Origin: Pseudomonas brassicacearum
GTDB lineage: Bacteria; Pseudomonadota; Gammaproteobacteria; Pseudomonadales; Pseudomonadaceae
Assembly (NCBI RefSeq): GCF_003732265.1
Contig: NZ_MOBK01000004.1
Location: 1-64,000 of the forward strand
Direction of reading: 5' to 3'
Length of the DNA: 64,000 nucleotides
The stretch's first letter is position 1; each line of letters opens with the position of its first letter. Below the pieces are notes generated by a model. It worked only from the letters and a program-made list of their open reading frames with translations, did not search any database and was not told the origin of the DNA. A program made the position numbers and the translations under genes. Shown in pieces: positions 52,773 to 61,828 of this stretch.

Positions 52773-54071
52773 TTAACGCCCCTTCTTCCATAGATACCCA
52801 CCCACCACAATCCCGACCCCGCAAATGATCGCCACATAGTAAGCAGGTCCCATCGGGCTCTCCTTCAGCAGCAACGTCACCACCATCGGCGTCAAACCAC
52901 CGAAAATCGCGTAGGCCAGGTTGTACGAGAACGACAACCCGCTGAAACGCACCACCGCCGGGAAAGCCTTCACCATCACATACGGCACCGCGCCGATGGT
53001 GCCGACCAGCAACCCGGTCAAGGCATACATCGGGAACAGCCAGTCCGGGTGATTGAACAGGCTGTGATAGAACGTCCACGAGCTGATCAGCAACGCCGCG
53101 CTGCCAAACACGAACACCCGTCCGGCACCAAAGCGATCCGCCAGCGCGCCGGAAGCCACACAGCCCAGGCTCAGGAACACAATCGCCAGGCTATTGGCCT
53201 GCAACGCCGTGGTCGGCGAGAAGTGGTAAACGGTCTGCAACACGGTCGGGGTCATCAGGATGACCACGATGATGCCGGCGGACAGCAGCCAGGTCAGCAG
53301 CATGGAAATCAGGATCGCGCCGCGATGGTCACGCAGTACGGCGCGCAGCGGCACTTCTTCGGCCAGAGCCTTGCGCAGTTGCAGCTCGGCGAACACCGGG
53401 GTTTCGTGCAGCCAGCGGCGCAGGTACACCGAGAACAGACCGAACACACCGCCGAGCAGGAACGGGATCCGCCAGGCGTAATCCGCGACTTCCACCGGGG
53501 TATAAACGCTGTTGATCGCCGTGGCGACCAAGGAGCCCAGCAAAATACCTGCCGTCAGACCGCTGGTCAGGGTGCCGCAGGCGTAGCCGATATGCCGTTG
53601 CGGCACGTGTTCGGAAACGAAGACCCACGCGCCCGGTACTTCACCGCCAATCGCCGCGCCTTGAATCACCCGCATCAGCAGCAACAGGATCGGTGCCCAC
53701 ATGCCAATCTGCGCATAAGTCGGCAGCAAACCCATGATCAGGGTCGGTACCGCCATCATGAAAATGCTCAGGGTGAACATCTTCTTGCGCCCCAGCAGGT
53801 CGCCGAAGTGCGCCATGACGATGCCGCCCAACGGCCGCGCCAGGTAGCCGGCAGCGAAAATGCCGAAGGTCTGCATCAGCCGCAGCCACTCGGGCATGTC
53901 CGCCGGGAAGAACAGTTTGCCCACCACCGTGGCGAAGAACACAAAGATGATGAAGTCGTAGAACTCCAGCGCACCGCCCAAGGCAGACAGCGATAAAGTC
54001 TTGTAGTCGTTGCGGGTCAACGGACGTGCGGGTTGAGTCGGCTGCGCGATGCTCGAGGGCGCTGTGGTCAT
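52773..54071 (-). CDS. MFS transporter, metabolite:H+ symporter (MHS) type
   Basis: The product is 432 residues with about twelve membrane segments. Start pattern LGGALEFYDFIIFVFFATVVGKLFFP and loop motifs GYLARPLGGIVMAHFGDLLGRKKMF and MRVIQGAAIGGEVPGAWVFVSEH are those of the MHS family (ProP, KgtP, citrate and related carriers). It sits in the inner membrane; the substrate cannot be told. I start at 54071, where the conserved N-terminus begins; the open frame continues upstream without coding character. It converges with the PIN gene at 10 bases distance. Confidence 0.9.
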   Translation of the reverse strand: MTTAPSSIAQPTQPARPLTRNDYKTLSLSALGGALEFYDFIIFVFFATVVGKLFFPADMPEWLRLMQTFGIFAAGYLARPLGGIVMAHFGDLLGRKKMFTLSIFMMAVPTLIMGLLPTYAQIGMWAPILLLLMRVIQGAAIGGEVPGAWVFVSEHVPQRHIGYACGTLTSGLTAGILLGSLVATAINSVYTPVEVADYAWRIPFLLGGVFGLFSVYLRRWLHETPVFAELQLRKALAEEVPLRAVLRDHRGAILISMLLTWLLSAGIIVVILMTPTVLQTVYHFSPTTALQANSLAIVFLSLGCVASGALADRFGAGRVFVFGSAALLISSWTFYHSLFNHPDWLFPMYALTGLLVGTIGAVPYVMVKAFPAVVRFSGLSFSYNLAYAIFGGLTPMVVTLLLKESPMGPAYYVAIICGVGIVVGGYLWKKGR

Positions 54072-54435
54072 GGCAAGGGCTTCTCTTATAGTCGAATCTG
54101 CAACCTCAACAACGCTGGCGGAGGCTTGGGCAGGTCCGGCACCATAACAAATTGTTCGAAAAAGCACATAGAGGTGCGTTTTTGACGGTCAAAATGAGAA
54201 CCCGGCGGTCGTCTCGGAGTCTACCGACCGATATACTCGGGATCTTGCAACAGTTTGAAAGGGTTGCTGTGCGAAGACGCTGCTGGCTCTACCAGTCGAT
54301 TTCGCAGAGTTTCCCTTTAGGCGCCTTACGAAAAACGTGACGAACGTAGTATGTTCGGGGCTGAATCGTTTTTCTTGAAAGCGGCTATTCACCTGAAGTA
54401 CCAATGAAGAGTCACGGGTCAGAGGCACCCCCGGC
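54072..54435. other. Intergenic region with a probable promoter for the thioesterase gene
   Basis: No gene is supported. A TATACT -10-like word lies at 54232-54237 and is preceded by an inverted repeat CGGTCG...CGACCG (about 54206-54230) that could be an operator. This would give the thioesterase gene a leader of about 190 bases. A TGCGAA/TTCGCA pairing lies within that leader. Confidence 0.4.
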
Positions 54436-54840
54436 ATGATAGAGCTCGAACAAGAAGATCCAATCCCGCAAGGCGACCTGGCCCTGCAAATCACTGCGCT
54501 TCCTCGCGAAACCAACGGTTTCGGCGATATTTTCGGCGGCTGGCTGGTGGCACAGATGGATTTGGCCGGCACCGCCATGGCCAGCAAAGTCGCTGGCGGG
54601 CGCGTAGCCACGGTTGCGATTGATCGCATGGCGTTCCTGGTTCCAGTGGCGGTGGGCGCTCAGCTCTCCTTTTATACCCAGGCCCTGGAAATCGGCCGCA
54701 GCTCGATCAAGATGATGGTCGAGGTCTGGAGCGACGATCCGCTGTCCAGCGAGTGGCGTAAAGTGACGGAAGCGGTGTTCGTGTTCGTCGCCATCGACGG
54801 CAGCGGCCGTACTCGCTCGGTTCCGCCGCGCGCGCGTTAA
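54436..54840 (+). CDS. Acyl-CoA thioesterase, hotdog fold (YciA type)
   Basis: The product is 134 residues. It has the hotdog signature NGFGDIFGGWLVAQMDLAGTAMA with the catalytic acidic residue in the central helix, followed by VATVAIDRMAFLVPVAVGAQLSFYTQALEIGRSSI. It hydrolyses acyl-CoA thioesters; chain-length preference is unknown. It is a cytoplasmic oligomer. The next gene on the same strand starts 57 bases later. Confidence 0.9.
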   Translation: MIELEQEDPIPQGDLALQITALPRETNGFGDIFGGWLVAQMDLAGTAMASKVAGGRVATVAIDRMAFLVPVAVGAQLSFYTQALEIGRSSIKMMVEVWSDDPLSSEWRKVTEAVFVFVAIDGSGRTRSVPPRAR

Positions 54841-54897
54841 ACGCTGCGACGGTTTTGCGGTCCATTGCAGTCATTGTTCCCGATCGAGAGTTGTCCC

Positions 54898-55797
54898 ATG
54901 AACACGCCCAACGTTGAAGCCGTGAAACTGGATGAACTGAACTGCTGGCGCATCCGCCACGGTCAGGCCGAATTGCTGGTCGCCCAGCAAGGCGCGCACA
55001 TCCTCAGTTATCAATTGGCCGGCCAACCGCCGCTGATCTGGCTCAACGACGAGGCCGTGTTCAAGACCGGCAAGAGCATCCGCGCCGGCGTGCCGGTGTG
55101 CTGGCCGTGGTTCGGCAACTTTGCACGCAACCCGCAGAGCGTCCAGGCGATGCGTGTCAGCCCTGAAGCGCCGAGCGCCCACGGTTTTGTCCGGGCGATG
55201 GATTGGGAGCTGGGCGGCATCGAGGGCGAAGGTGAAAGCCTCAAGGTGGAATTTGTCCTGCCCTACCCAGAAGGTGGCTTTGCACAGTGGCCTCACCAGG
55301 TGGATTTGAAGCTGAGCATTCGGCTGGATGAGCAACTGCATATCAGCCTGACCAGCCATAACCAGGGCACTGACACCGTCACCCTCAGCCAGGCGCTGCA
55401 CAGCTATTTCGCGGTCAGCGATGTTCGCAACGTACACGTTGAAGGTCTGGATGGGTTGAGCTACATCGAGACGCTGGATGACTGGAAAACTGTCACTCAG
55501 TCTGGTGACCTGCGCTTTACTGGCGAGACCGATCGCATTTACCTCGATCCCCCGACGACGCTGAGTATTGTCGATCCGGCGTGGGAGCGACGCATCGAAC
55601 TGACCAGCAGCGGGTCTCGCACGGCGGTGATCTGGAACCCGTGGATCGAGCGTGCGGCGGCGTTCAGCGACATGGCCGACGATGGCTGGCAGCGCATGCT
55701 GTGCATCGAGACGGCGAATGTGATGGGTGATGTGGTGACGCTGGCGCCGGGCGCCAGCCATACCCTGGGCGTCAGCATCGCCAGCAGATCCCTCTAA
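54898..55797 (+). CDS. D-hexose-6-phosphate mutarotase (YeaD type)
   Basis: The product is 299 residues from the ATG at 54898. It has the galactose-mutarotase-like beta-sandwich with GAHILSYQLAGQPPLIWLND at the start, the catalytic histidine region SAHGFVRAMDW and the catalytic glutamate in LCIETANV. It interconverts the anomers of glucose-6-phosphate and similar sugars. GAGAG precedes the start; an upstream ATG at 54865 lacks support. It is of normal length. Confidence 0.92.
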   Translation: MNTPNVEAVKLDELNCWRIRHGQAELLVAQQGAHILSYQLAGQPPLIWLNDEAVFKTGKSIRAGVPVCWPWFGNFARNPQSVQAMRVSPEAPSAHGFVRAMDWELGGIEGEGESLKVEFVLPYPEGGFAQWPHQVDLKLSIRLDEQLHISLTSHNQGTDTVTLSQALHSYFAVSDVRNVHVEGLDGLSYIETLDDWKTVTQSGDLRFTGETDRIYLDPPTTLSIVDPAWERRIELTSSGSRTAVIWNPWIERAAAFSDMADDGWQRMLCIETANVMGDVVTLAPGASHTLGVSIASRSL

Positions 55798-55812
55798 GCA
55801 ACACCCCAGAAC

Positions 55813-55909
55813 AAATGTGGGAGCGGGCTTGCTCGCGAAGAGGGTGTATCAGTCGACATTAATGTTGCCTGACACACCGCATTCGCGAGCAAGCCCGCTC
55901 CCACATTTT
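55813..55909. repeat. REP doublet (REPIN)
   Basis: AATGTGGGAGCGGGCTTGCT (from 55814) pairs with AGCAAGCCCGCTCCCACATT (to 55908). The inner part GTGT...ACAC adds further pairing. It lies between the convergent mutarotase and DUF3299 genes. Confidence 0.85.
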
Positions 55910-55915
55910 GATCGC

Positions 55916-56452
55916 CTATAGATCCGATTCCTTTACTACCCGCACCTTCGCCGCATCCAGCGCATACGCCGCATCAGCCAGGTCGTTGTTGACCTTTTCG
56001 ATCTTCAACGTGCCGGTTACCCACAACGGTGTATAGATGTCATCCAGCTTCAACCCCTTCGGATAACGCACCAGCACCAACTGGTTTGGCGGCGGTGGCG
56101 GCACGTGGATGCAGGCGCCCGGGTACGGCACGAGGAAGAACAGCGTGCTGCGACCCTTGGCGTCGGACTCCAGTGGCACCGGGTAACCGCCGATGCGGAT
56201 GTTCTTGTCGTTCATCGACGGCACGGTCTTGGTCGAATACATCACCGCCGGCAAGCCTTTGCTCTGCTTCATGCCGCCTTTCGCCGTAAAGGTGCCATCG
56301 CCTTCAGGGGAGTTGTGGTCGATTTCAGGCATGGCTTCGAGGGCTTTCTGGTCCGACTTGGGCATCAGTTCCAGCCAGTCGGTTTCCGGCAGTTCGCCGG
56401 CATGGGCCAAACCACTGCCCAGGAAAAGGAGAGTCAACAGAAGACGGCGCAT
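55916..56452 (-). CDS. DUF3299 secreted protein
   Basis: The product is 178 residues. A signal peptide (LLLTLLFLGSGLAHA) is followed by the DUF3299 core: DWLELMPKSD, then VRIGGYPVPLE-like text (IRIGGYPVPLESDAKG), FFLVPYPGACIHVPPPPPNQ and TPLWVTGTLKIEK. The family is periplasmic and of unknown function, often near ABC transporter or lipoprotein genes. No partner is adjacent here. The start follows a weak GAG site. Confidence 0.88.
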   Translation of the reverse strand: MRRLLLTLLFLGSGLAHAGELPETDWLELMPKSDQKALEAMPEIDHNSPEGDGTFTAKGGMKQSKGLPAVMYSTKTVPSMNDKNIRIGGYPVPLESDAKGRSTLFFLVPYPGACIHVPPPPPNQLVLVRYPKGLKLDDIYTPLWVTGTLKIEKVNNDLADAAYALDAAKVRVVKESDL

Positions 56453-56540
56453 TGAGGTGCTCGGTAAAGGAAGGGCGATAAGTCGCCGAGCATTCTAGCC
56501 CTCTCTGCGTGCGGCGCAGAGGGGGCTTTGTCGCTTTGGA

Positions 56541-56786
56541 TCAGTTCTTTCTGATCAAGCCGTAGATCACCAGCAACACCACGGCGCCGACCAGCGCACC
56601 GATGAAACCTGCGCCTTCACCCGCGTGGTAAATGCCCAGCGCCTGGCCGCCGTAAGTGGCCGCCAGCGAACCGCCGATACCGAGCAGGATGGTCATGATC
56701 CAACCCATGCTGTCATCGCCCGGTTTCAGGAACCGAGCCAGCAGGCCGACGATCAAGCCGATAAAGATGGTTCCAATAATTCCCAT
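56541..56786 (-). CDS. GlsB/YeaQ/YmgE family small membrane protein
   Basis: The product is 81 residues from the ATG at 56786, which has GAGGG before it. It is very hydrophobic, with three segments (IGTIFIGLIVGLLARFL, WIMTILLGIGGSLAATYGG, GFIGALVGAVVLLVIYGLI) and the family motif PGDDSMGW. Members are stress-associated inner-membrane proteins with unknown activity. It stands alone. Confidence 0.92.
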   Translation of the reverse strand: MGIIGTIFIGLIVGLLARFLKPGDDSMGWIMTILLGIGGSLAATYGGQALGIYHAGEGAGFIGALVGAVVLLVIYGLIRKN

Positions 56787-56898
56787 GGCATTTCCCTCTG
56801 ATTGAATGGCAATGCCCAAAGCCTAGTCAGACTTTGGCATCCTGCCATGAGAGAACGGCGGCCCCAGAATGGTTCCGCCGCTGCCACATGAAACTATT

Positions 56899-57981
56899 TT
56901 ACTCAGCGATGAGCGCTTCGACTTTGAGGATCTGTGCCGCCAGCGTCTCGCGGTCTGCACAGCGAAGGTTGGCGTGACCGACCTTGCGACCGGCCTTGAA
57001 CGCCTTGCCGTAGTGGTGCAGGTGGCAATCGGCAATCGCGATCACCTTCTCAACCGGCGGTACAACGCCGATGAAGTTGAGCATCGCGCTCTCACCGATT
57101 TTGGCCGTCGAACCCAGCGGCAGACCGGCAACGGCGCGCAAGTGGTTTTCGAACTGGCTGCACTCGGCGCCTTCAGTGGTCCAGTGCCCGGAGTTGTGCA
57201 CGCGCGGGGCGATTTCGTTGGCCTTGAGGCCACCGTCGACTTCAAAGAATTCGAACGCCATCACGCCGACATAATCCAGCTGCTTGAGCACACGGCTGGA
57301 ATAGTCTTCCGCCAGGGCTTGCAGTGGGTGATCGGTGCTGGCCACGGACAGCTTTAGGATGCCGCTGTCGTGGGTGTTGTGAACCAGCGGATAGAAACGG
57401 GTTTCGCCATCGCGAGCACGCACGGCGATCAGCGACACTTCGCCAGTGAACGGCACGAAGCCTTCCAGCAGGCAGGCAACGCTGCCCAGCTCGGCGAAGG
57501 TGCCGACCACGTCTTCCGGTTTGCGCAGGACTTTCTGGCCCTTGCCGTCGTAACCCAGGGTGCGGGTTTTCAGCACGGCCGGCAGACCGATGGAAGCCAC
57601 GGCGGCGTCCAGATCGGTTTGCGACTGAATGTCGGCGAACGCTGGGGTGGGAATTCCCAGGTCCTTGAACATGCTCTTCTCGAACCAGCGATCGCGGGCA
57701 ATGCGCAGGGCTTCGGCGCTCGGGTAGACCGGCACGAATTGCGAGAGGAACGCCACGGTTTCGGCCGGGACGCTTTCGAATTCGAAGGTCACCAGATCGA
57801 CTTCATCGGCGAGTTGACGCAGGTGATCCTGATCGCCGTAATCGGCCCGCAGGTGTTCGCCCAACGCGGCTGCGCAAGCATCCGGCGCGGGGTCCAGGAA
57901 AGCGAAGTTCATACCCAGCGGGGTGCCCGCCAGCGCCAACATGCGACCCAACTGGCCGCCACCGATTACACCGATCTTCAT
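56899..57981 (-). CDS. purK: 5-(carboxyamino)imidazole ribonucleotide synthase (PurK)
   Basis: The product is 360 residues from the ATG at 57981, with GAGG upstream. It has an N-terminal nucleotide-binding start IGVIGGGQLGRMLALAG, then an ATP-grasp domain with TRTLGYDGKGQKVL, EGFVPFTGEVSLIAVR and the metal site NEIAPRVHNSGHWT. It carboxylates AIR with ATP and bicarbonate in purine synthesis. It lies 11 bases after purE, its partner enzyme. Confidence 0.96.
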   Translation of the reverse strand: MKIGVIGGGQLGRMLALAGTPLGMNFAFLDPAPDACAAALGEHLRADYGDQDHLRQLADEVDLVTFEFESVPAETVAFLSQFVPVYPSAEALRIARDRWFEKSMFKDLGIPTPAFADIQSQTDLDAAVASIGLPAVLKTRTLGYDGKGQKVLRKPEDVVGTFAELGSVACLLEGFVPFTGEVSLIAVRARDGETRFYPLVHNTHDSGILKLSVASTDHPLQALAEDYSSRVLKQLDYVGVMAFEFFEVDGGLKANEIAPRVHNSGHWTTEGAECSQFENHLRAVAGLPLGSTAKIGESAMLNFIGVVPPVEKVIAIADCHLHHYGKAFKAGRKVGHANLRCADRETLAAQILKVEALIAE

Positions 57982-57992
57982 CGTCAACAACC

Positions 57993-58484
57993 TCAGGCGA
58001 TGCGTGGGTCTGGATTGTCCAGGACGCTGTCTGTCTGCTCAGCACGGAAAGTTTTCAGCACTTCGTGGAACTGCGGATGCTTGGCGCCCAGGATGCTCGC
58101 CGACAGCAGCGCGGCGTTGATCGCGCCAGCCTTGCCGATGGCCAGGGTCGCAACCGGGATGCCGGCCGGCATCTGCACGATGGAGAGCAGCGAATCGACG
58201 CCGGACAGCATCGCCGATTGCACCGGCACGCCCAGCACCGGCAGGTGGGTCTTGGCCGCACACATGCCTGGCAAGTGGGCCGCGCCACCGGCACCGGCGA
58301 TAATCACCTCAATGCCACGGGCCTCAGCCTCTTCGGCGTACTGGAACAGCAGGTCCGGGGTGCGGTGGGCAGAGACCACTTTCACCTCGTAAGGGATGCC
58401 GAGCTTTTCCAGCATATCGGCGGTGTGGCTAAGGGTGGACCAATCGGACTTGGAGCCCATGATCACGCCAACCAGTGCACTCAT
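57993..58484 (-). CDS. purE: N5-carboxyaminoimidazole ribonucleotide mutase (PurE)
   Basis: The product is 163 residues. It has the class I PurE start [12 protein letters not shown], then [18 protein letters not shown] with the active-site histidine, [16 protein letters not shown] and [17 protein letters not shown]. It moves the carboxyl group made by PurK to give CAIR. It heads the purEK operon. A terminator-like hairpin lies in its leader (58533-58555). Confidence 0.97.
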   Translation of the reverse strand: MSALVGVIMGSKSDWSTLSHTADMLEKLGIPYEVKVVSAHRTPDLLFQYAEEAEARGIEVIIAGAGGAAHLPGMCAAKTHLPVLGVPVQSAMLSGVDSLLSIVQMPAGIPVATLAIGKAGAINAALLSASILGAKHPQFHEVLKTFRAEQTDSVLDNPDPRIA

Positions 58485-58604
58485 CGTCGTGCCTCTTCTC
58501 TCTGGGCGCCCGCAGGCGCGTCAAAAAACAACAAGCCACGCAGGATGCGTGGCTTGATTGTACGAATTATGGCCGGGCGAACCGGCCGAAGGCCGCGCAG
58601 TATA
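58485..58604 (-). promoter_or_regulatory. purEK promoter and leader with terminator-like hairpin
   Basis: On the minus strand a strong -10 TATACT lies at 58604-58599, so the messenger should begin near 58592. About 40 bases later comes a perfect 10-bp stem AAGCCACGCA/TGCGTGGCTT (58533-58555) with a 3-base loop, followed by TGTTGTTTTTTG. This is a good intrinsic terminator placed about 50 bases before the purE ATG. It suggests premature termination control, or a short stand-alone RNA of about 70 bases. Confidence 0.55.
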
Positions 58605-58708
58605 CCGTAATGACACAGATAAACAGCCCCCGAAACGACCATCTGTCATACGGCGCAAAGGGCCGGTTTTATTGACTTGCGAGTCAGCCAACTACACCCC
58701 CAATCCCC

Positions 58709-58800
58709 TTGTGGGAGCTGGCTTGCTCGCGAATGCAATCTGACATTCACATTTTGTGTTGGCTGATACACCGCCTTCGCGAGCAAGCCCGCTCCCACAC
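58709..58800. repeat. REP doublet (REPIN)
   Basis: GTGGGAGCTGGCTTGCTCGC (from 58711) faces GCGAGCAAGCCCGCTCCCAC (to 58798). It lies between the LysR gene end and the purEK promoter. Confidence 0.8.
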
Positions 58801-58817
58801 TTGATCTTCATTGGGTT

Positions 58818-59726
58818 TCAAGTACCTTGCGCGGCGCCGCCTTCGAGCTTGCGCCACAGCAATCGCACGTTGGCCTTGCGCACCAGTGCGCAGCGGTAGA
58901 GGCGAATCTCCAGCGGCACATGCCATTGCGGACCGCCACATACCACCAGCTCACCCCGAGCCAGTTCCGCGCGCACGCTGAGTTGCGGCACCCAGGCAAT
59001 CCCCAAACCCTCCAGCGCCATGCTTTTCAGGCTGTCGGCCATGGCGGTTTCATAAATAGTGGTGAAGCGCAGCGCCCGCTGGCGCAGCAGCATGTTCACC
59101 GAGCGACCGAGAAACGCGCCGGCGCTGTAGGCGAGCAAAGGCACGCTGCCCTCGCCTTCCAGATCGAACAACGGTTTGCCGTCCGCATCCGCTGCGCACA
59201 CCGGGAGCATTTCCGTATGGCCGAGGTGCAGCGAAGGGAAGATTTCCGGGTCCATCTGCAACGCCGCATCCGGGTCGTAGAACGCCAGCATCAAATCGCA
59301 ACCGCCTTCACGCAAGGCATGCACCGCGTCACCGACGTTAGTCGCGACCAGACGCGTCGCGATGTTCAAACCTTCGTTGCGCAACTGCGCAATCCAGCGC
59401 GGGAAGAAACCCAGCGCCAAAGAGTGAGCGGCGGCGACTTGCATCACTTCGCCCTGCCCGCCTTCCAAGTGATGAAGATGGCGCAGTACTTCGCCCAACT
59501 GCTCGACCACGGTCCGCGCCGTCACCAGAAACAATTGCCCCGCCGCCGTCAGCTCGATGGGCGTGCGCGAGCGATTGACCAGTTGCAGCCCCAGCGCGGC
59601 TTCAAGGCTGCGGATCCGCCGGCTGAACGCCGGTTGTGTCACGAAGCGGCGTTCCGCAGCCTGGGAGAAGCTGCGGGTGGCGGCCAGGGCGCTGAAGTCC
59701 TCAAGCCATTTACTTTCCAGATTCAT
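58818..59726 (-). CDS. LysR-family transcriptional regulator, HypT/YjiE-like
   Basis: The product is 302 residues from the ATG at 59726, which has GGGAGGA upstream. A winged helix fills residues 1-60 (NLESKWLEDFSALAATRSFSQAAERRFVTQPAFSRRIRSLEAALG), and a LysR substrate-binding domain follows. The N-terminus resembles the HypT (hypochlorite-responsive YjiE) branch of the family, but the match is from memory. It is divergent from aspA, with which it shares a 180-base promoter region, so control of aspA is possible. Confidence 0.88.
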   Translation of the reverse strand: MNLESKWLEDFSALAATRSFSQAAERRFVTQPAFSRRIRSLEAALGLQLVNRSRTPIELTAAGQLFLVTARTVVEQLGEVLRHLHHLEGGQGEVMQVAAAHSLALGFFPRWIAQLRNEGLNIATRLVATNVGDAVHALREGGCDLMLAFYDPDAALQMDPEIFPSLHLGHTEMLPVCAADADGKPLFDLEGEGSVPLLAYSAGAFLGRSVNMLLRQRALRFTTIYETAMADSLKSMALEGLGIAWVPQLSVRAELARGELVVCGGPQWHVPLEIRLYRCALVRKANVRLLWRKLEGGAAQGT

Positions 59727-59906
59727 CACGTCCTCCCGGACACGCACCAATTTAGGTCACACGCTCGCCGCACACGCGGCGTCACATGGGCATTATGCCG
59801 AATGTGCATAGGCCAGTGCTTAACAGCATTGGCCGAAAATTCTCCACAAGCCTAGCATTTGCAGTGTTCCGGCACAGACCGGGTCCCTATCGAGATGATT
59901 TCTATC

Positions 59907-61331
59907 ATGTCCTCCGCTGCATCTTTCCGCACAGAAAAAGACCTGCTTGGCGTACTCGAAGTACCTGCTCAAGCGTATTACGGCATCCAGACCCTGCGAG
60001 CGGTGAATAACTTCCGCCTCTCGGGCGTTCCGATTTCGCATTACCCGAAGCTGGTTGTCGGTCTGGCGATGGTCAAACAGGCCGCCGCTGACGCCAACCG
60101 CGAACTGGGTCACCTGAGCGAAGCCAAGCACGCTGCCATCAGCGAAGCCTGTGCACGTTTGATCCGCGGCGATTTCCACGAAGAGTTCGTGGTGGACATG
60201 ATTCAAGGCGGCGCTGGCACTTCAACCAACATGAATGCCAACGAAGTCATCGCCAACATCGCACTGGAGGCCATGGGTCACCAGAAAGGCGAATACCAAT
60301 ACCTGCACCCGAACAACGACGTGAACATGGCGCAGTCGACCAACGACGCCTACCCGACCGCGATCCGCCTGGGTCTGCTGCTGGGTCACGACGCACTGCT
60401 GGCCAGCCTCGACAGCCTGATCCAGTCGTTCGCCGCCAAAGGTGAAGAATTCAGCCACGTCCTGAAGATGGGTCGTACCCAGCTGCAAGACGCCGTGCCG
60501 ATGACCCTGGGCCAGGAATTCCGTGCCTTCGCCACGACCCTGGGCGAAGACCTGGCGCGTCTGAAAACACTGGCACCCGAGCTGCTGACCGAAGTGAACC
60601 TGGGCGGTACTGCGATCGGTACCGGCATCAACGCCGACCCGCGTTACCAGCACCTGGCTGTTCAGCGCCTGGCACTGATCAGCGGTCAACCGCTGGTTCC
60701 GGCCGCCGACCTGATCGAAGCCACGTCCGACATGGGCGCCTTCGTACTGTTCTCCGGCATGCTCAAGCGTACCGCGGTCAAACTGTCGAAGATCTGCAAC
60801 GACCTGCGCCTGCTGTCCAGCGGCCCACGCACCGGCATCAACGAAATCAACCTGCCAGCGCGTCAGCCAGGCAGCTCGATCATGCCAGGCAAGGTCAACC
60901 CGGTTATTCCGGAAGCCGTTAACCAGGTAGCGTTCCAGATCATCGGTAACGACCTGGCCCTGACCATCGCGGCCGAAGGCGGCCAGCTGCAACTGAACGT
61001 GATGGAGCCGCTGATCGCGTTCAAGATCTTCGACTCGATCCGTCTGCTGCAACGCGCCATGGACATGCTGCGCGAGCACTGCATCACCGGCATCACCGCC
61101 AACGAAGAACGCTGCCGCGAACTGGTCGAGCACTCGATCGGCCTGGTCACCGCACTGAACCCGTACATCGGCTATGAAAACGCCACCCGCATCGCCCGTA
61201 TCGCCCTCGAAAGCGGCCGCGGCGTGCTGGAACTGGTGCGCGAAGAAGGCTTGCTCGACGACGCCATGCTTGCCGACATCCTGCGCCCGGAAAACATGAT
61301 TGCTCCGCGTCTGGTTCCGCTTAAAGCCTGA
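59907..61331 (+). CDS. aspA: Aspartate ammonia-lyase (AspA)
   Basis: The product is 474 residues from the ATG at 59907; an ATG four codons upstream is possible. It has the fumarase/aspartase signatures GGAGTSTNMNANEVIAN and GSSIMPGKVNPVIPEAVNQV (the flexible catalytic loop). It converts aspartate to fumarate and ammonia. It is a cytoplasmic tetramer. A strong terminator follows. The next genes are an alanine/glycine-type symporter and an asparaginase, which supply its substrate or related amino acids. Confidence 0.95.
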   Translation: MSSAASFRTEKDLLGVLEVPAQAYYGIQTLRAVNNFRLSGVPISHYPKLVVGLAMVKQAAADANRELGHLSEAKHAAISEACARLIRGDFHEEFVVDMIQGGAGTSTNMNANEVIANIALEAMGHQKGEYQYLHPNNDVNMAQSTNDAYPTAIRLGLLLGHDALLASLDSLIQSFAAKGEEFSHVLKMGRTQLQDAVPMTLGQEFRAFATTLGEDLARLKTLAPELLTEVNLGGTAIGTGINADPRYQHLAVQRLALISGQPLVPAADLIEATSDMGAFVLFSGMLKRTAVKLSKICNDLRLLSSGPRTGINEINLPARQPGSSIMPGKVNPVIPEAVNQVAFQIIGNDLALTIAAEGGQLQLNVMEPLIAFKIFDSIRLLQRAMDMLREHCITGITANEERCRELVEHSIGLVTALNPYIGYENATRIARIALESGRGVLELVREEGLLDDAMLADILRPENMIAPRLVPLKA

Positions 61332-61394
61332 ACCGACGCGTTACTTGTAGCACCGCTCACCAGGTCGAGGGACTAGACACCTCTCACCTTTTGA

Positions 61395-61428
61395 GGGCTT
61401 GGGGATGTATCCCCAGGCCCTTTTTTTT
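61395..61428 (+). terminator. Terminator after aspA
   Basis: GGGCTTGGGG pairs with CCCCAGGCCC (61395-61420, one mismatch-type GT pair) around a six-base loop, followed by T8. This is a textbook intrinsic terminator 64 bases beyond the aspA stop. Confidence 0.92.
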
Positions 61429-61453
61429 AACTTTTGAAAGAACAACCGTCTTC

Positions 61454-61541
61454 TGTAGGAGTGAGCCCGCTCGCGATGAACGATTACGCGGTGTAACTGA
61501 AACACCGCAGCGTCCGCATCGCGAGCAGGCTCACTCCTACA
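61454..61541. repeat. REP doublet, variant arms
   Basis: TGTAGGAGTGAGCCCGCTCG (from 61454) faces CGAGCAGGCTCACTCCTACA (to 61541). The GTAGGAGTGAG version differs from the GTGGGAGCGGG version of the other doublets, so it belongs to a second REP class. Confidence 0.8.
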
Positions 61542-61542
61542 C

Positions 61543-61828
61543 AAGCCTGGCGCAAAAATGTCAGGTGTTTCAAAGGCTTCTCGTCATCGCTTGCACCACA
61601 ACTGTGCAGACGGACGGCACTCTCCTAGGTATAGTGCCGCCCCTCTTCGCATGAGCGGTCGTCGGTAACGAGGCCCAAACCCATGCGAAACCCGAACTAA
61701 TAACAAACCTGCGAAATGGGACCGGGACGAACACGCGCCTCATCTGTTGTGCCACGCGCACATCGGTGTAACGCGATGTTGCTGCCTGCCCAACATTTGC
61801 CTACACAAAAAACAGCGAGGAATAATCC
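61543..61828 (+). promoter_or_regulatory. Promoter and structured leader of the alanine symporter gene
   Basis: No gene is seen. A -10-like TATAGT lies near 61631-61636. Downstream, TTCGCATG pairs perfectly with CATGCGAA (both between 61644 and 61690), and inside this lies TCGT-CGGTA-ACGA. The leader would be about 190 bases long and ends with GAGGAA before the ATG at 61829. It resembles a cis-acting RNA, but I cannot match it to a known class. Confidence 0.45.
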
